This document shows, in pieces, positions 34,690-46,194 of a stretch of DNA of 64,000 nt. How positions within the stretch are numbered: position 1 is the first letter of the stretch; each line of letters opens with the position of its first letter. The position numbers and the translations under genes are program-made. The notes beneath the pieces are model-generated. The model had not been told where the DNA came from. It saw nothing but the letters and a program-made list of their open reading frames with translations, and did not search any database. The DNA comes from Hysterangium stoloniferum (Eukaryota; Basidiomycota; Agaricomycetes; Hysterangiales; Hysterangiaceae), in NCBI GenBank assembly GCA_015178975.1, contig WHVD01000027.1, positions 1-64,000 of the forward strand, in the 5' to 3' direction.

Positions 34690-36899
34690 TTCCCCTCGTT
34701 AGGATGGACGTCCCATTGTTGAGTCATGGCATCTGGTTTTCCACCAAGATGTCCAGGTCAGAAACAGATAATCATGTTGAAAGTGGAAAGGAATTCGGAC
34801 CAGCGGGCTTACTGGTGGGTCAAAAGTTTAGTGGTAGAAAAATATTCAAGATTTTTGTGATCAGTAACAATGTCAATGGGAGTTGCAGAACCTTCGAGGT
34901 AATGACGCCAATGTTTGAAAGCTTCAAAAATTGCCAAAAGTTCCTTATCATAAATGTCATAGAGTTTGGACACTTTCAGTGTCTGAGAAAGGAATGCAAC
35001 TGGATGAATTTCACTGTTGGAATCTTGAATGGAAAGAATTGTGGCAATTGCATAATTGGAAGCATCGGTTTCCACAATAATCAGAATGTCAGGTTTCCAA
35101 TGAGAAAGAATCAGGGTGGAAGTGAAAGCATTTTTCAAAGTCTGGAAAGCAGAGTGGCATTTGTCGTCAAAGACCCATGGTTGAGACTTACGGGTAAGAC
35201 AAGTAAGCGGTATTGTAATATCTGAGTAATTCCGAATGAAATGATGGTAAAAGTTTGTGAAACCTAAAAATGACTGAATGTCTTTGACTTTCTGTGGTTT
35301 GGGCCAATCATGGACAACTTGAACCTTGGTTTCGTCCATACAGAGACCCTTGGGTCTAATAATGAAACCTAAGTGTTCAATAGAATCCATGTCAAAGTAG
35401 CATTTTTTACCATTGGCAAAAAGACTGTGTTTTTGGAGTCTTTGGAAGAAGACTTCACAGACTTGTTCATCATGAAGAGTGGGATCCTCGGAAAATACCA
35501 AAATGTCATCCAAATAGACTATAACACATACATCAAGCATGTGTCATGAATTGAATTTTACTCAATAAAGTCGAATAAACAATCGAAGAATATTCAACAA
35601 TATCGAATAAAGATGCCTCATTTGACGAAGTATTAATTCGTCCTGTTGATAAAGCGTGAGGCAAAGATAGGACACAGAGGCTCACAAATAAATAAGTTGA
35701 AGAAAGGCTAGGAAAAAGTTTGATGATTATATAATACAGTAATAATATAATATAATACAGGTTTTCTGACTGACTTCCTTCATTCCTATCATTGCCCTTA
35801 TATACTAAATATCATTTACCTATGATGATAATATGATATCAAAGTGAAATCATCAATGACATCAACCTGAGACAAGTTGAAGATATTCAAGATTGTTGAA
35901 GATATTGTTGAAGAATAGTTGAGTCGGAAGTTGAGTCGGAAAGTTGAAGGAATGTCGAAGAAATATTAAATTGAATATTATCAAAATTTGAGTTTGTACA
36001 TTCATGACAGCATGTCAGAAAATATATTGTTAACAAAACGTTGAAAACCGGAAGGGGCGTTGGTAAGGCCAAATGGCATAACCAACCATTCAAAGGATCC
36101 ATAGCGAGTCTGAAAAGCAGTTTTCCATTCATCACCCTTGGCAATTTAGACCAAATGATAGGCATGTTTAAGGTCTATTTTGGTGTAGATCCGAGCTTTC
36201 CATGGGGCATTGAGTAAGTCAGTAATGAGTGGAAGTGGGTACTTATCTTTCTGTGTGATGGAATTTAATCCTCTGAAATCGACACAGAGTTGAAGGGAAT
36301 CATCCTTCTTTCTGATGAAAATGACAGGTGCTCCATACAGAGACTTTGAGGGACAGATAAAACCTATCAACAGATGTTCATCCAAGAACTCCTGAATAGA
36401 TGAAAGTTCCAATTGGGATAACAGGTAAATAGGTCCTAACGGAGGGTTTGAACCAGGCTCAATATCGATTTTTAAGTCGTAGGGCCTACATATGTGGTGC
36501 AAGCCGGTCAGCTTTTTGCTTACTGAAAATATCCATGAAATCATGGTATTTTTTGGGAACTCCTTCCAGGTTGGCTTTTAGCTCGGATAATTCTGGAGTC
36601 GCAAAACGTCCAGATGCTTCATCAACTTTTAAGTTGGTCGAAAAACACTGTGATCTGTCCAGTTTACTCACCCTAACAAATGCTGAAGCATTGATGAGAG
36701 AGATTCTTGGAGGCTCGGAGGTTTCAGTAGAAGCCGGAGGTGCTGTTGAGGCCGAAAAAGCTCTGGCTGGAAAAGATGCTGCAGGAGGAACAGAAGTGTT
36801 GGGAATTCGGAAATTAATACTGCCCAATACCCAGTCAATCAATGGATTATATTGGGTGAGCCAGTTGTATCCAAGAACTACTGAACAGCTAGAGTCCAA
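34690..36899 (-). pseudogene. Reverse transcriptase and RNase H of the LTR-I element, split by solo LTR-F
   Basis: Upstream sequence 36899-36486 includes VVLGYNWLTQYNPLIDW, the usual protease/RT linker. RT proper has SLYGAPVIFIRKKDDSLQLC, CVDFRGLNSIT, TKIDLKHAYH (near 36170) and [20 protein letters not shown]. The solo LTR-F separates FVNNIFSDM from the catalytic YLDDILVFSEDP at about 35510. RNase H follows with VETDASNYAI and SKLYDIYDKELLAIFEAFK. Stops interrupt it near 36150 and behind 34809. It would be a conventional chromovirus RT without these lesions. Confidence 0.9.
35542..36009. repeat. Solo LTR, family F (468 bp), target duplication GCATG
   Basis: The unit begins TGTCATGAA and ends TTCATGACA, with GCATG at 35537-35541 and 36010-36014. 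Its first 121 bases recur reversed at 5515-5635. It is AT-rich and lacks coding sequence. Confidence 0.92.
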
Positions 36900-36904
36900 C
36901 TGTG

Positions 36905-37174
36905 TTATGAAAAAGTAACTGTCTGGGATGTTCCATACGGGAACTGGATAGACATGTCGCAGGCTTGGGTAATTGCCGTATTGCTAGTGCCGTCAAACAG
37001 ATGCAAAGAAATTGCGGGAACAGAATGGAGTTTCAGATTATGTTTCATGGCAAAGGTGGTATCTACAAAACAGTGTGTGGAGCTGGAATCTATCAGAGCT
37101 TGGAACACTACATTTCCAAGAAGGTCAGAGATGAGTTTTACAAATAATGAGTCGGGATTAGAGAGAGCGGACAC
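36905..37174 (-). pseudogene. Aspartic protease of the LTR-I element
   Basis: A 90-codon frame contains FQALIDSSSTHCFVDTTFA, matching the retropepsin active site, where the usual D-S/T-G triad reads DSS. The Gly to Ser change would probably reduce activity. A beta-rich sequence follows (LHLFDGTSNTAI). It is separated by a stop from both gag and RT. Confidence 0.75.
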
Positions 37175-37248
37175 ATTGAGATGGATAATCTTGGAAACAC
37201 GGAGAGAGTCAATGCAACCCTCTGTCCATGCAGATTTTGGAGGGTTGC

Positions 37249-38487
37249 TTACTCTTTTTTTGACTCTGTGGTGGGTTTTTCCTTGGATGTCGTAGTTGTA
37301 GTGGAAGTTGCCATGTAGGCCTTGGAAGAGTTAGACTTAATGGTACAGTCAGAAACCTTGTGTCCACCTTTCCCGCAGAAAAGGCAGAGGTCGTTATCCA
37401 TGCATCGTTGTTTCTCCTTTGGGGTGAGTTTACCGTTGGTGCCCAACAAATGGGAAATGTCAGGTTTGTCAGAAGTTGACTGTTTATCCTTGTTGGATTT
37501 TTTGTCTTTTTTCCAATTGGAATTTGATTTGCCAGTATTAGTGCCAGAGTTGCCAGTGTTATTGCCTGAGTTATTGCCGGAAGACTTGCTAGTTGACACC
37601 TTGTTGTTCTGAGAATGTTCCATCAGATTCTCTCGGGAGACCTTGGCTTTTCATTCCCAATAATGGGCATCGGATGTCTGAGCTTTAATCTGCATGAGTT
37701 GGAGAGTTTTCAGCTTCCCATCTTTGCAGATCTCGTCTTTAAGGCGTGATGGAAGTCCCATATAGAAATGGTGCCTGAGGGCGGAATCGTCCCATCCACA
37801 TCATGTGGTGAGGGTATTGAACTTGATGAGATAATTGGAGACTTGTTGATTGTCCTTCATCTTAAGTGTCATTAATTTATTTTCTGCTTCGCTGGATTGA
37901 TTGTAAGGTCTGAAATTAGTTTCCAGTTCTTCCACAAATGCATCCCAGTCGTCAAGCCATACGGGTGTCTTGTCGGATATTCCGGATAGTCCAGGTTCGA
38001 ACCAATCCTGAGTGGTATCCTTGAGATAAGAGAGCATGAAATTGACTTTTCGACTGTCAGACTTAAATGCAGCAGGTTGATCACGGAAACTGAAACAGCA
38101 TTGGAGAAGGAAATTCTTCAATTTTTTCAGATCCTTGCCGGTAAATGGTTCAGGTTCTTTGACTCTGGTTTGGGATGATTCTTTGCTTTCCTCAGCAGAT
38201 TTCAAATAGTCAGCGAATTTCACAATGGAGTTGACAAACAACAGTTCAGTTGGTTCATCAGGAGATTTCTTTTTCGATGTCACCGGCTGTTCTTCTACTT
38301 CATTGTCGGAAGTGTTGGGAGCGTTGGGATCCTTCGCTGCCTCAGTAACTACCTCAGTAACTTCTTTGACAGAAGCTGATGTTGTCGGCTGATTTAGGGT
38401 TTTGGGTTGGGCAGTATAAAGTTGCAACGGGGATTGAAGTTGAGATGGTCCTTTGGCAGCTTTGCATTTGGGACCCATGATGAGCAA
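37249..38487 (-). pseudogene. Gag of the LTR-I element
   Basis: The N-terminal frame 38487-37801 (start MGPKCKAAKG) contains a retrotransposon gag capsid block (FMLSYLKDTTQDWFEPGL, WDAFVEELETNFRPYN). After a stop near 37800 the sequence continues through a degraded middle to 37623-37249. That part has an Asn/Ser-rich linker and the zinc knuckle CLFCGKGGHKVSDC. This is the normal domain order for chromovirus Gag. Confidence 0.87.
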
Positions 38488-38512
38488 GTTGCAGAATTGA
38501 GATCTGATATAC

Positions 38513-39055
38513 TGTTAAGTGCTGTGTTGGGAACTTATTCCGGAACTATCAGAAAGTCACCGGGAAGTTGGGAACTATCAGATAGGGTCAGGATGTTGGC
38601 TTCAGCTTATGTACTGTGCCTCTATGCAAACACTCAAAAGTCCTTAATTTCAAAGGTGAGACTTACGATGGAAGATATGGATATTCAGGGTTCCGATGAG
38701 TTCCGAATATTGAGCGTACAGAAAGATGGAAGAGGGAATAAGAAACTAAGTTGATATCAGATCTAAAGTAAAGTACAAATTCGTGGAAACTAATATAAGT
38801 CTTCTCATTATTGTACTACAAACTAAGACCACAATAAGACAGAAATGGAAGTATTCTGAAATGGGAATACAACAAGACGAATTGGGGAGACAATATTCTG
38901 AAATGAGAATATAATAAACAAATGAGTGAATACTTGTCAACAGACAATTACCAAATGTGAAACAAGGGAAGAATGTGGAAGATACGGTAACTATGATGTT
39001 CCGTAGTTGGAGGTCAGAAGTCGGATATTGAAACATCCAGGAACGGGTCATAACA
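38513..39055 (-). repeat. 5' LTR, family I
   Basis: It matches 31122-31685 with an approximately 20-base net length difference. The U5 block is near 38603-38623. It ends TCATAACA where the partner has TCGTAACA, one of several CpG losses. Confidence 0.9.
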
Positions 39056-39060
39056 CAAAC

Positions 39061-39083
39061 CTGGCCCATTGTCCTCTCTCTAG
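39061..39083 (+). pseudogene. Last codons of the older chromodomain
   Basis: CCTGGCCCATTGTCCTCTC continues the chromodomain frame interrupted at 31121, giving PGPLSSL and a stop. This matches the end of the LTR-I chromodomain and confirms the insertion site. Confidence 0.75.
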
Positions 39084-39811
39084 CTGCACTACCCATAAGA
39101 GGATAACCCAAAACTTTAAAGTTATTTGTCCACTAAAGTATATATATTCATATTGTTTGCTGTAGAATTAATATTTAATCAAATTCAGTTGATTAGGTAT
39201 CACTCTGAAGAATGCAAAAATATTAATATTAATCCTATATTTGACAAAATTTAGTCAAACAATCATCTGTAGATTATTCTTTTGGAATAAATTGCACAAT
39301 GGGGATTGGTACCCCAGATAGTTCTGGTTAACTCTCTAAACCAACTAAATTTAAATTATATGAAATATATTTGAAAGTTTGCTTGTATACAAGAGAATAC
39401 ATCATAACCCAAAGATTAAGTCATAACCCAAATAATCTAGGTTAACCCAAATAATTTTGTGTAACTATGTCATTTGTGTGTATTTTAAAAGGGCATGCAC
39501 ATTTTAAAGATGAAATTTCAGGTAATTAAATATAAACTCATAGAATAAGTTGTCATGGCCAGAAGGAATAGTCTCACTTAAAAAATATGAGGATTATTCA
39601 GTAAAATTTTGTATATTCAATAAAGTGTGACCATCCTCCATAGACCCATACCCTCTGGACTCACATCATTTTTCCCTGCCACCCTATGTCTCTCTTTGCT
39701 TTACAGGTTTCTACTTGTCCCTTTTTGTCTGCTTAAGTGGATTTCCTGCAGATTTCCCATTTTTCACACATTTTGATTAAATATATATATGTATATATTA
39801 TTATAATTACC
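39084..39811. other. AT-rich interval without recognised features
   Basis: No coding sequence or repeat partner was found. It may be the untranslated 3' part of the older chromovirus. Confidence 0.45.
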
Positions 39812-41010
39812 TGTTAAGGGGCATGCAGACTCATGGAGGGTTTCTGGAGAAACCCACAGATATTCCAGTAGGACTTGGCTTCAGCTTATAGACTGTATCC
39901 TTGTGAGATTGTGGTGTCCAATTTTAGACAGGCGGATGGAAAACCCAGGGAGTCTGAGTGTAGTTGATTAGGTCAATAGGTTGGAGGTTGATAGGTCGAG
40001 GTTGATAGGTCAGAGGTTGATAGGTCAGAGGTTGATAGATCAGAGGTTGATAGGTCAGAGGTTGATAGATCAGAGGTTGATAGATCAGAGGTTGATAGGT
40101 CAGAGGTTGATAGGTCAGAGGTTGATAGGTCAGAGGTTGATAGGTCAGAGGTTGATAGGTCAGAGGTTGATAGATCAGAGGTTGATAGGTCAGAGGTTGA
40201 TAGGTTGGAGGAGGTTGATAGGTGGTCAGAGGTTGATAGGTTGGAGGAGGTTGATAGGTTGGAGGAGGTTGATAGGTTGGAGGAGGTTGATAGGTTGGAG
40301 GAGGTTGATAGGTTGGAGGAGGTTGATAGGTTGGAGGAGGTTGATAGGTTGGAGGAGGTTGATAGGTTGGAGGAGGTTGATAGGTTGGAGGAGGTTGATA
40401 GGTTGGAGGAGGTTGATAGGTTGGAGGAGGTTGATAGGTTGGAGGAGGTTGATAGGTTGGAGGAGGTTGATAGGTTGGAGGAGGTTGATAGGTTGGAGGA
40501 GGTTGATAGGTTGGAGGAGGTTGATAGGTTGGAGGAGGTTGATAGGTTGGAGGAGGTTGATAGGTTGGAGGAGGTTGATAGGTTGGAGGAGGTTGATAGG
40601 TTGGAGGAGGTTGATAGGTTGGAGGAGGTTGATAGGTTGGAGGAGGTTGATAGGTTGGAGGAGGTTGATAGGTTGGAGGAGGTTGATAGGTTGGAGGAGG
40701 TTGATAGGTTGGAGGAGGTTGATAGGTTGGAGGAGGTTGATAGGTTGGAGGAGGTTGATAGGTTGGAGGAGGTTGATAGGTTGGAGGAGGTTGATAGGTT
40801 GGAGGAGGTTGGAGGAGGTTGATAGGTTGGAGGAGGTTGATAGGTTGGAGGTTGATAGGTTGGAGGTTGATAGGTTGGAGGTTGATAGGTTGGAGGTTGA
40901 TAGGTTGGAGGTTGATAGGTTGGAGGTTGATAGGTTGGAGGTTGATAGGTCAAAAGGTCAAAAGACCAGTTGGAAAGCCTATGGGCTCTAACAAGGTCGA
41001 TAGCATTGTG
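39812..41010 (-). repeat. LTR-B copy containing a huge minisatellite
   Basis: The left part (39812-39960) is reverse LTR-B: it starts TGTTAAGGGGCATG and contains TTGGCTTCAGCTTATAGACT. The right part (about 40950-41010) resumes LTR-B (GAAAGCCTATGGGCTCTAAC). Between them the short CACGACCTACGACC repeat of normal LTR-B has grown to about 1 kb. The right end is lost at the LTR-A boundary. Confidence 0.75.
39965..40955. repeat. Minisatellite of 15- and 18-bp units
   Basis: There are three homogeneous blocks. One has about 13 units of 15 bp (GAGGTTGATAGGTCA, 40000-40200), one has about 34 units of 18 bp (GGAGGAGGTTGATAGGTT, 40235-40845), and one has about 8 units of 15 bp (GGAGGTTGATAGGTT, 40845-40945). 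Because both unit lengths are multiples of three, several frames on both strands are open, but these are not genes. Confidence 0.95.
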
Positions 41011-41180
41011 TGAGATGACAGGTGGTGTTATGACCGTGTCGCAACTGTGTCACAACCTGATGGTCCCTGATGATACTACTGTCTGCCTACATTTCAAGTT
41101 ACTGCCAAGTCATCATATTGGCAACTGTTGGTAAATTAACACTGACATATACCTTCACAGCGATCAAACCCCATTTACAT

Positions 41181-41418
41181 TGTAAGACTAGTATCTGCTG
41201 CAGGTGCAGACAGACACTAGAATGAGTGATGAGGAATAAACCACTACTGTATTGAAATCCACATGTACATAATACATATATGTATACTACTGGAGAACAA
41301 TGGGATGTGAGCAACAATGGGATGTGGACTACAATGGGATGTGGACAACAATAGGATGTGGACAACAGTAGAACTAATTATTACCAAATCACAGTGTAGG
41401 GAGTCCCACTCCCTTACA
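41181..41418. repeat. Short LTR-like unit G (238 bp)
   Basis: This TGTAAG...CTTACA unit interrupts LTR-A and is flanked by ACAT on both sides (4 bases, imperfect). It contains several ACAATGGGATGTGGAC tandem copies at about 41300-41365. One end recurs around the LTR-A solo at 8375-9180. Confidence 0.6.
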
Positions 41419-41650
41419 ACATCCCTATCAAGTTATACTTGTACCATCTGGTTATGCTTTGATACGTCCCCTTTTATTATGATGATCTGTTCTACTCTAT
41501 GTTTTACATATGCCTGTATGTACATATATACTTGTAGCTTTTGGACTATTCCCTTTTTCTGTAATCCTGCTCTCAGATAATCATGGTTTCTGATCTTATC
41601 GTAACCTTCTGGTTCCTAGTCAAGTTTATTTGTCACTAATTGGACATTCC

Positions 41651-41940
41651 TGTTGAGATTATTTGCGCAGTTCTAAATAATACTCTCAGTGAGTGATAAA
41701 CCTTCACTATAACATCTATTGTTATCTACCTAAATAATACTGAATTAATAGTAAGTAAACTATTAATGTAGAACTAGGGAAAATTGCATACCTCTCAGTG
41801 AGTGATAAACCTTCACTGAGAGGCTACGCGATCGGTCTCTATACTAATATAGTATCCATAAGCGTAATGTAACTATACAGTTACCCTACACTGCATTCCA
41901 GCTTACCAAAGGTAGCTTACGTAATGCTAATATTTCAACA
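41651..41940. repeat. Solo LTR, family H (290 bp), target duplication ATTCC
   Basis: It begins TGTTGAGATT and ends TATTTCAACA, with ATTCC at 41646-41650 and 41941-41945. An internal CTCAGTGAGTGATAAACC occurs twice. Confidence 0.87.
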
Positions 41941-42054
41941 ATTCCTGCTTTTACCTTAGTTAGTATTTTGAGACACTGATAACTAGTATTTAAGTCCAAC
42001 TGTAATGCAGCTACAAAGCAATCAAAATATCAACTCAGAACACTTGTATACAAA

Positions 42055-42567
42055 AGATGACCACCAGAGGACTTAGAAAGGTGGAAATGATGTTTAGAAT
42101 GAAGTCTAGAGATAGTAGCAAAGTTATATCCAGTAGAAACTGAAATATGTTTGGCAGAATGGCCAGCATCAAATAGAGAAAGGATCTCATGCTGGATAGC
42201 AGAGGACAGAGGATGCATAGTTGAAATTAGAAGAATCTTAGCTGTGAGAGCCCTTCTTCTTATACTTTAGCACAGCATGATCACATGACATGTTGAAAAA
42301 TATAAACAAGTGCAAACAATCAACATTGTCATATGATTTTCATGCAAAAGCCTGTCAGTTACAAAAGGTATCCCAATGACCCCTCTCTATTAAAATATTC
42401 ATATTGTTACCATATATGGATATTACATAATGACCTTATGGTTCCTTGGACTATACATGATAGAGCATGTTGGAAAATATTTTGGTGATTGTTATGATTT
42501 TATCTACTGGGGTATAAGCTATACAAGCTGAAACTGCAAAACATTGGATATGTTTTGTAAGTCACTG
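42055..42567 (-). pseudogene. Tc1-B, truncated to its 5' third
   Basis: Only the transposase N-terminus (MHPLSSAIQHEILSLFDAGH, start at 42218) and the terminal region remain. The terminal repeat ends TTTTGTAAGTCACTG at 42567, followed by TA. It belongs to the same family as the copy at 46195-47798. Confidence 0.85.
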
Positions 42568-42569
42568 TA

Positions 42570-42891
42570 CGATCGGAAGCTGTGATTAACTGAGAGTAGA
42601 ATTATGAGAAAAGGAAATAGTCCAAGAGCTACAAGTATATACAGGCATATGTGAAACAGAGTAGAACAGATCAACATAATAAAAAGGGATGTATCAAAGC
42701 ATAACCAGATGGTACGAGTATAACTGACAGGGGTGTAAATGGGGTTTGATCGCCGTGAAGGTATATGTCAGTGTTGGTATACCAACAGTTGCTGATACAA
42801 TGACTTCACTCATGATTTGAAACATAGGCAAACCATGGTATCGTTGGGGACCATCAGGTTGCAACGGGGTTACGACACGGTTGTAATATAT
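42570..42891 (-). repeat. LTR-A fragment, reverse
   Basis: Starting right at the Tc1-B end, this is LTR-A in reverse from the region CGGCTTCCGATC to the LTR start (GGTTACGACACGGTTGTAA). The terminal CA appears as TA. Confidence 0.8.
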
Positions 42892-43266
42892 GGTATCAAT
42901 GCAGCTAAAGGTCACCCACAAATCCAAGACATCAATTAAAACTACAAGCACAGCCAATTTCAAGGAACAGCAATGTGAAGCAGAATGCAATTATTTACCC
43001 TTTGACATCATACTCAAACTCCCCTCCAATGCTACAAAGGTTGGTTGGTTTCCCTATAGTGTTGAAAACTAAGTGAATGGAATGAATGGTTGACTGAATT
43101 GAGACCCACCTTTTTTCTTGATCCACTGATTCCTTCAAAGTACTGTGGTGAAATGAATAGAATGAATCAAAGATAGGCAAAGATACTTTACATTTCCTAT
43201 CCTCATCCTGCCCACCACTCCTGGAATGCCTTTGTCAAATGAACATGTTAACCACCTTAAACCAAC
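42892..43266. other. Unassigned interval
   Basis: No gene or repeat partner is recognised between the LTR-A fragment and the LTR-D solo. Confidence 0.4.
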
Positions 43267-45308
43267 TGTGAGGTATCAGCATTATCTCATAAGGTTCTCT
43301 TAATTTTCTTTGAATTATTTAATATTTTCTTGAATTTATTGTATTTTTATTATATTTCTATTGTGAAATATAAGGCCTAGTTCCTTAACTTCACATAATA
43401 ATAGCATATATGAGCTCATATAATGCTATTATACATATCTTAGTTAATTTATTATAATTTTTAACTAATTATTTATATTTTATTTACTTAGTTATTGCTT
43501 TTCGGCACATTGCTTGCTCCTATGTGCACATTTTTGGAGTCATGTGACTTATTAGATAAGCCCCTGACCTGGGGATATCATACAGTCATGAATGTGACTG
43601 TAATGACATACTCGAGTCATTATTTGATTCCACTGACTCAGCAATTGCTTCCATCCTGGGACCATGGCTTTTGTTAAGGGTGCATACACAGCGGGTTTCC
43701 GGAGAAACCTGCGGGGAATCCGGTAGGACTTGGCTTCAGCTTATAGGCTGCACCCTCACGAGATTGTGTTGTCCAATTTCAAACAGGCAGATGGGAAACC
43801 CGGGGAGTCTGGGTGGAGTTTGTGGGTCGAGGGGTCATAGGTCAGAGGTCGTGGGTTGAGAGGTTGGGGAGTCAAGATAAATAAGTCAGAGGTTAAGAGA
43901 TAGATGTGTTGGAGCCTATGGGCTCTGACCAGCGAGAGTGGTGTAATTCAGAGAGGAGTTTAGAGTGGAAAATGTACTAGATTACTGGGGAGAATCTAAG
44001 CTGATTTTCTGACTGGATTGTATGTATAACATCTGCCAGACTATATAGGCTGTGGAATGAATAACATACCAAATCCAGTAATAATGAAATGAAACTAGCA
44101 AAACATAAAATGGGATAAGTAAACACCAAATTTGGTGTTAGGAATGGGATGGAACGGAGAGGAGTCCGAATTGTGACAAATCATAAACCATAATGGGAAG
44201 TGGAGTGGGAGCAGAGTCCGAATTGTAACAGGTCATTTGACTAAAATGGGAACAGGGCTCAGTTAGAGGGATGATGGGTTTTCCGAGTGGGGTCCGGTGA
44301 CTGATGTGTGAGATGAGGTTGGACATAGACAGGGACAGAGTCCAGTGGGTATTCCAGTGACTGATACAGGATGTAATGAAGTTGAATGTGGACAAGTCTG
44401 ATGTACAGAGTCCAGCGGGAATTCCGGTCATAACAGCCTTGAACCTTTATGTTCAAGCAAAAGGTTGGAACCCTTGTCTCAGAGAGGGGAGTTATATGAT
44501 AAATAAAGGGTAAAAAATAAGTAGAATATGAGGTCATTATGACCTAAATAATGATCTCATAAAATAAATAAAGAGTTAATTATTTAGTTATCAAAATGTA
44601 TATAAGGAGGGCCAAGTTTCCAATAAAATCAATTATATCACACATATTTTACTGCACCAGCATTGAGCTTATCTCATCATCCTAAGGACAAATATAGCCT
44701 TAGTTTGATATACTTACTGCAAGCACCTACACTTGCAGATTCTGGAATTCTTTGTCATCTCTCTTGAACTTAGCTAATCATCTAAGTTCTATCAGCTTCA
44801 CAACAACTCTTAGGCTTATTAAATCCTTAATAAATCTAAGAAGACTCTTACTGAAATCCCTGCCAACACTTGGATTATTCAAGGCCCATCCCTTAAGCTA
44901 GTGAATTAATCAAGTACAAGCACACAAGAAAATCCAACATAAATTATCTTATCTATTAATAAATTATTTAACTCTTTGTTAAATATCTATTAATAGTTAC
45001 AAATAAGCATACAAGAAACCAAAGCTTTATATCAAGTCTCTGCTCAGTTACTGTGCATATACTCAGCTTCTAGTTCCTGTTCTCAAGGAAGAGTTGTTTA
45101 TTTGCTAAAAGAGTTACATATTGTTCTTTTGAACCTTTCAATAATTAAAATAAGCATTGATTTGAGTTGTTTAAGCTTAATAGTGCAGCTCATTAATCTA
45201 TCAGTATTTAAATTACTGGACCTTTGCTTATTTTATTGTTGAAGCTCTGTAACACTAGCATACATATGTATATTGAGCTATCTGAGAGAAACCCCTAAAT
45301 ACATTACA
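43267..45308 (+). repeat. Solo LTR, family D, target duplication CCAAC
   Basis: The unit starts TGTGAGGTATCAG and ends AATACATTACA. CCAAC flanks it at 43262-43266 and 45309-45313. Without the nested LTR-B it measures about 1.27 kb. It shares CATCCTAAGGACAAA and CTGCAAGCACCTACACTTGC with the copy at 45898-48758. Confidence 0.88.
43672..44435 (-). repeat. Solo LTR, family B, nested in LTR-D
   Basis: Reverse LTR-B starts TGTTAAGGGTGCAT and ends CGGTCATAACA. The flanks GCTTT (43667-43671) and GCCTT (44436-44440) are a duplication with one C/T difference. Confidence 0.88.
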
Positions 45309-45837
45309 CCAACCATCTGCACCAAGAGGTCTAAGAATGCATGACATAACACCAGACTATTGCTCAACTGGCCTGAATGAGAATGAGTGGTGGTAGAAAA
45401 AAGGGGTGAGCATGGTGCACTTGCTTTGTGCTGCAGAGTGAGGACATGGGTTCCTATTGTATGTTGAAGTCAAGATCATGCATACCAGGTGGTACCAATA
45501 CTATTGCTGGTGAGATATGAAGGTAGCTTTGAATTACAATTGTACTCACTGGCTGCCAGATGATGACTCACTGTATATGCAAGAGAAGACTTGTGAGTTG
45601 TTATAGTACCCTCCTACTAAGAGAAGGAGCATGAGGTGGAATATGGCAATACAGGGTAAAAGACACTATGTTACACTACAATTTGTGAGTTGATGCTGAG
45701 TTGATGTCTTATATAATGTGTCACAACTTACCATCAATTCATCAGATTGCCAGGCATCTGTGCAGATCCTGATCAGACTGCACAATCCTGGGCAGGTCCA
45801 TACAGAGCCTGGCCAGCCTGATGTCTTGGCTGTACAA
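45309..45837. other. Unassigned interval
   Basis: No coding sequence or repeat partner is recognised before the C-rich minisatellite begins. Confidence 0.4.
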
Positions 45838-46194
45838 TACCCCTCCAATACCCTCTAAATACTTTCCTACCCCCCCAATACCCCTCCCAATCTCCCCTGT
45901 GATGTATCTAGTATATCTTCACAAAATTACTCTTAATTTTCTGGGATTTATTTCTCTTATTTTATTCTATTTTATTTTGTTTATTATTTCAAGAATTAGG
46001 CTGTTTCCTTTTAACTTTGAATACTCAAAGCTTCGAATGACATCACATTATGTAATTGAAGCCTAGAGCAGTCGAAATATAAATATAATAAAGCCGGGTT
46101 ATCTAATTTCGAGAGGCCAGGTTTTTATTATATTATATTACTACATATATGTGGATTATTATCGCGTGATCACGTGACATCACATGATGACGTA

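Larger units (their letters stand above)
31122..39055 (-). mobile_element. Full-length Ty3/gypsy chromovirus, LTR family I
   Basis: LTRs at 31122-31685 and 38513-39055 and an exact 5-bp duplication CAAAC (31117-31121, 39056-39060) define the element. On the minus strand the order is 5' LTR, gag, protease, RT, RNase H, integrase, chromodomain, a region with a plus-strand ORF, polypurine tract, 3' LTR. Every coding domain is recognisable but broken by stops or frameshifts, and a 468-bp solo LTR-F sits in the RT. It was inserted in the chromodomain of an older related element. Confidence 0.93.
41026..42049 (+). repeat. LTR-A copy with two LTR insertions
   Basis: Degraded LTR-A begins TGTTATGACCGTGTCGCAAC and can be followed in three pieces: 41026-41180, 41419-41650 and 41946-42049. 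The gaps are the units G and H. The right end is replaced by a truncated Tc1-B. Many CpG sites of the good copies are TpG or CpA here. Confidence 0.8.

Noticed and set aside
39965..40955. CRISPR-like array
   Set aside because: Units are contiguous without unique spacers, and the genome is eukaryotic.
39973..40991. Open frames of more than 300 codons on both strands
   Set aside because: They are translations of 15- and 18-bp repeat units, which stay open in several frames because the units are multiples of three without stops.
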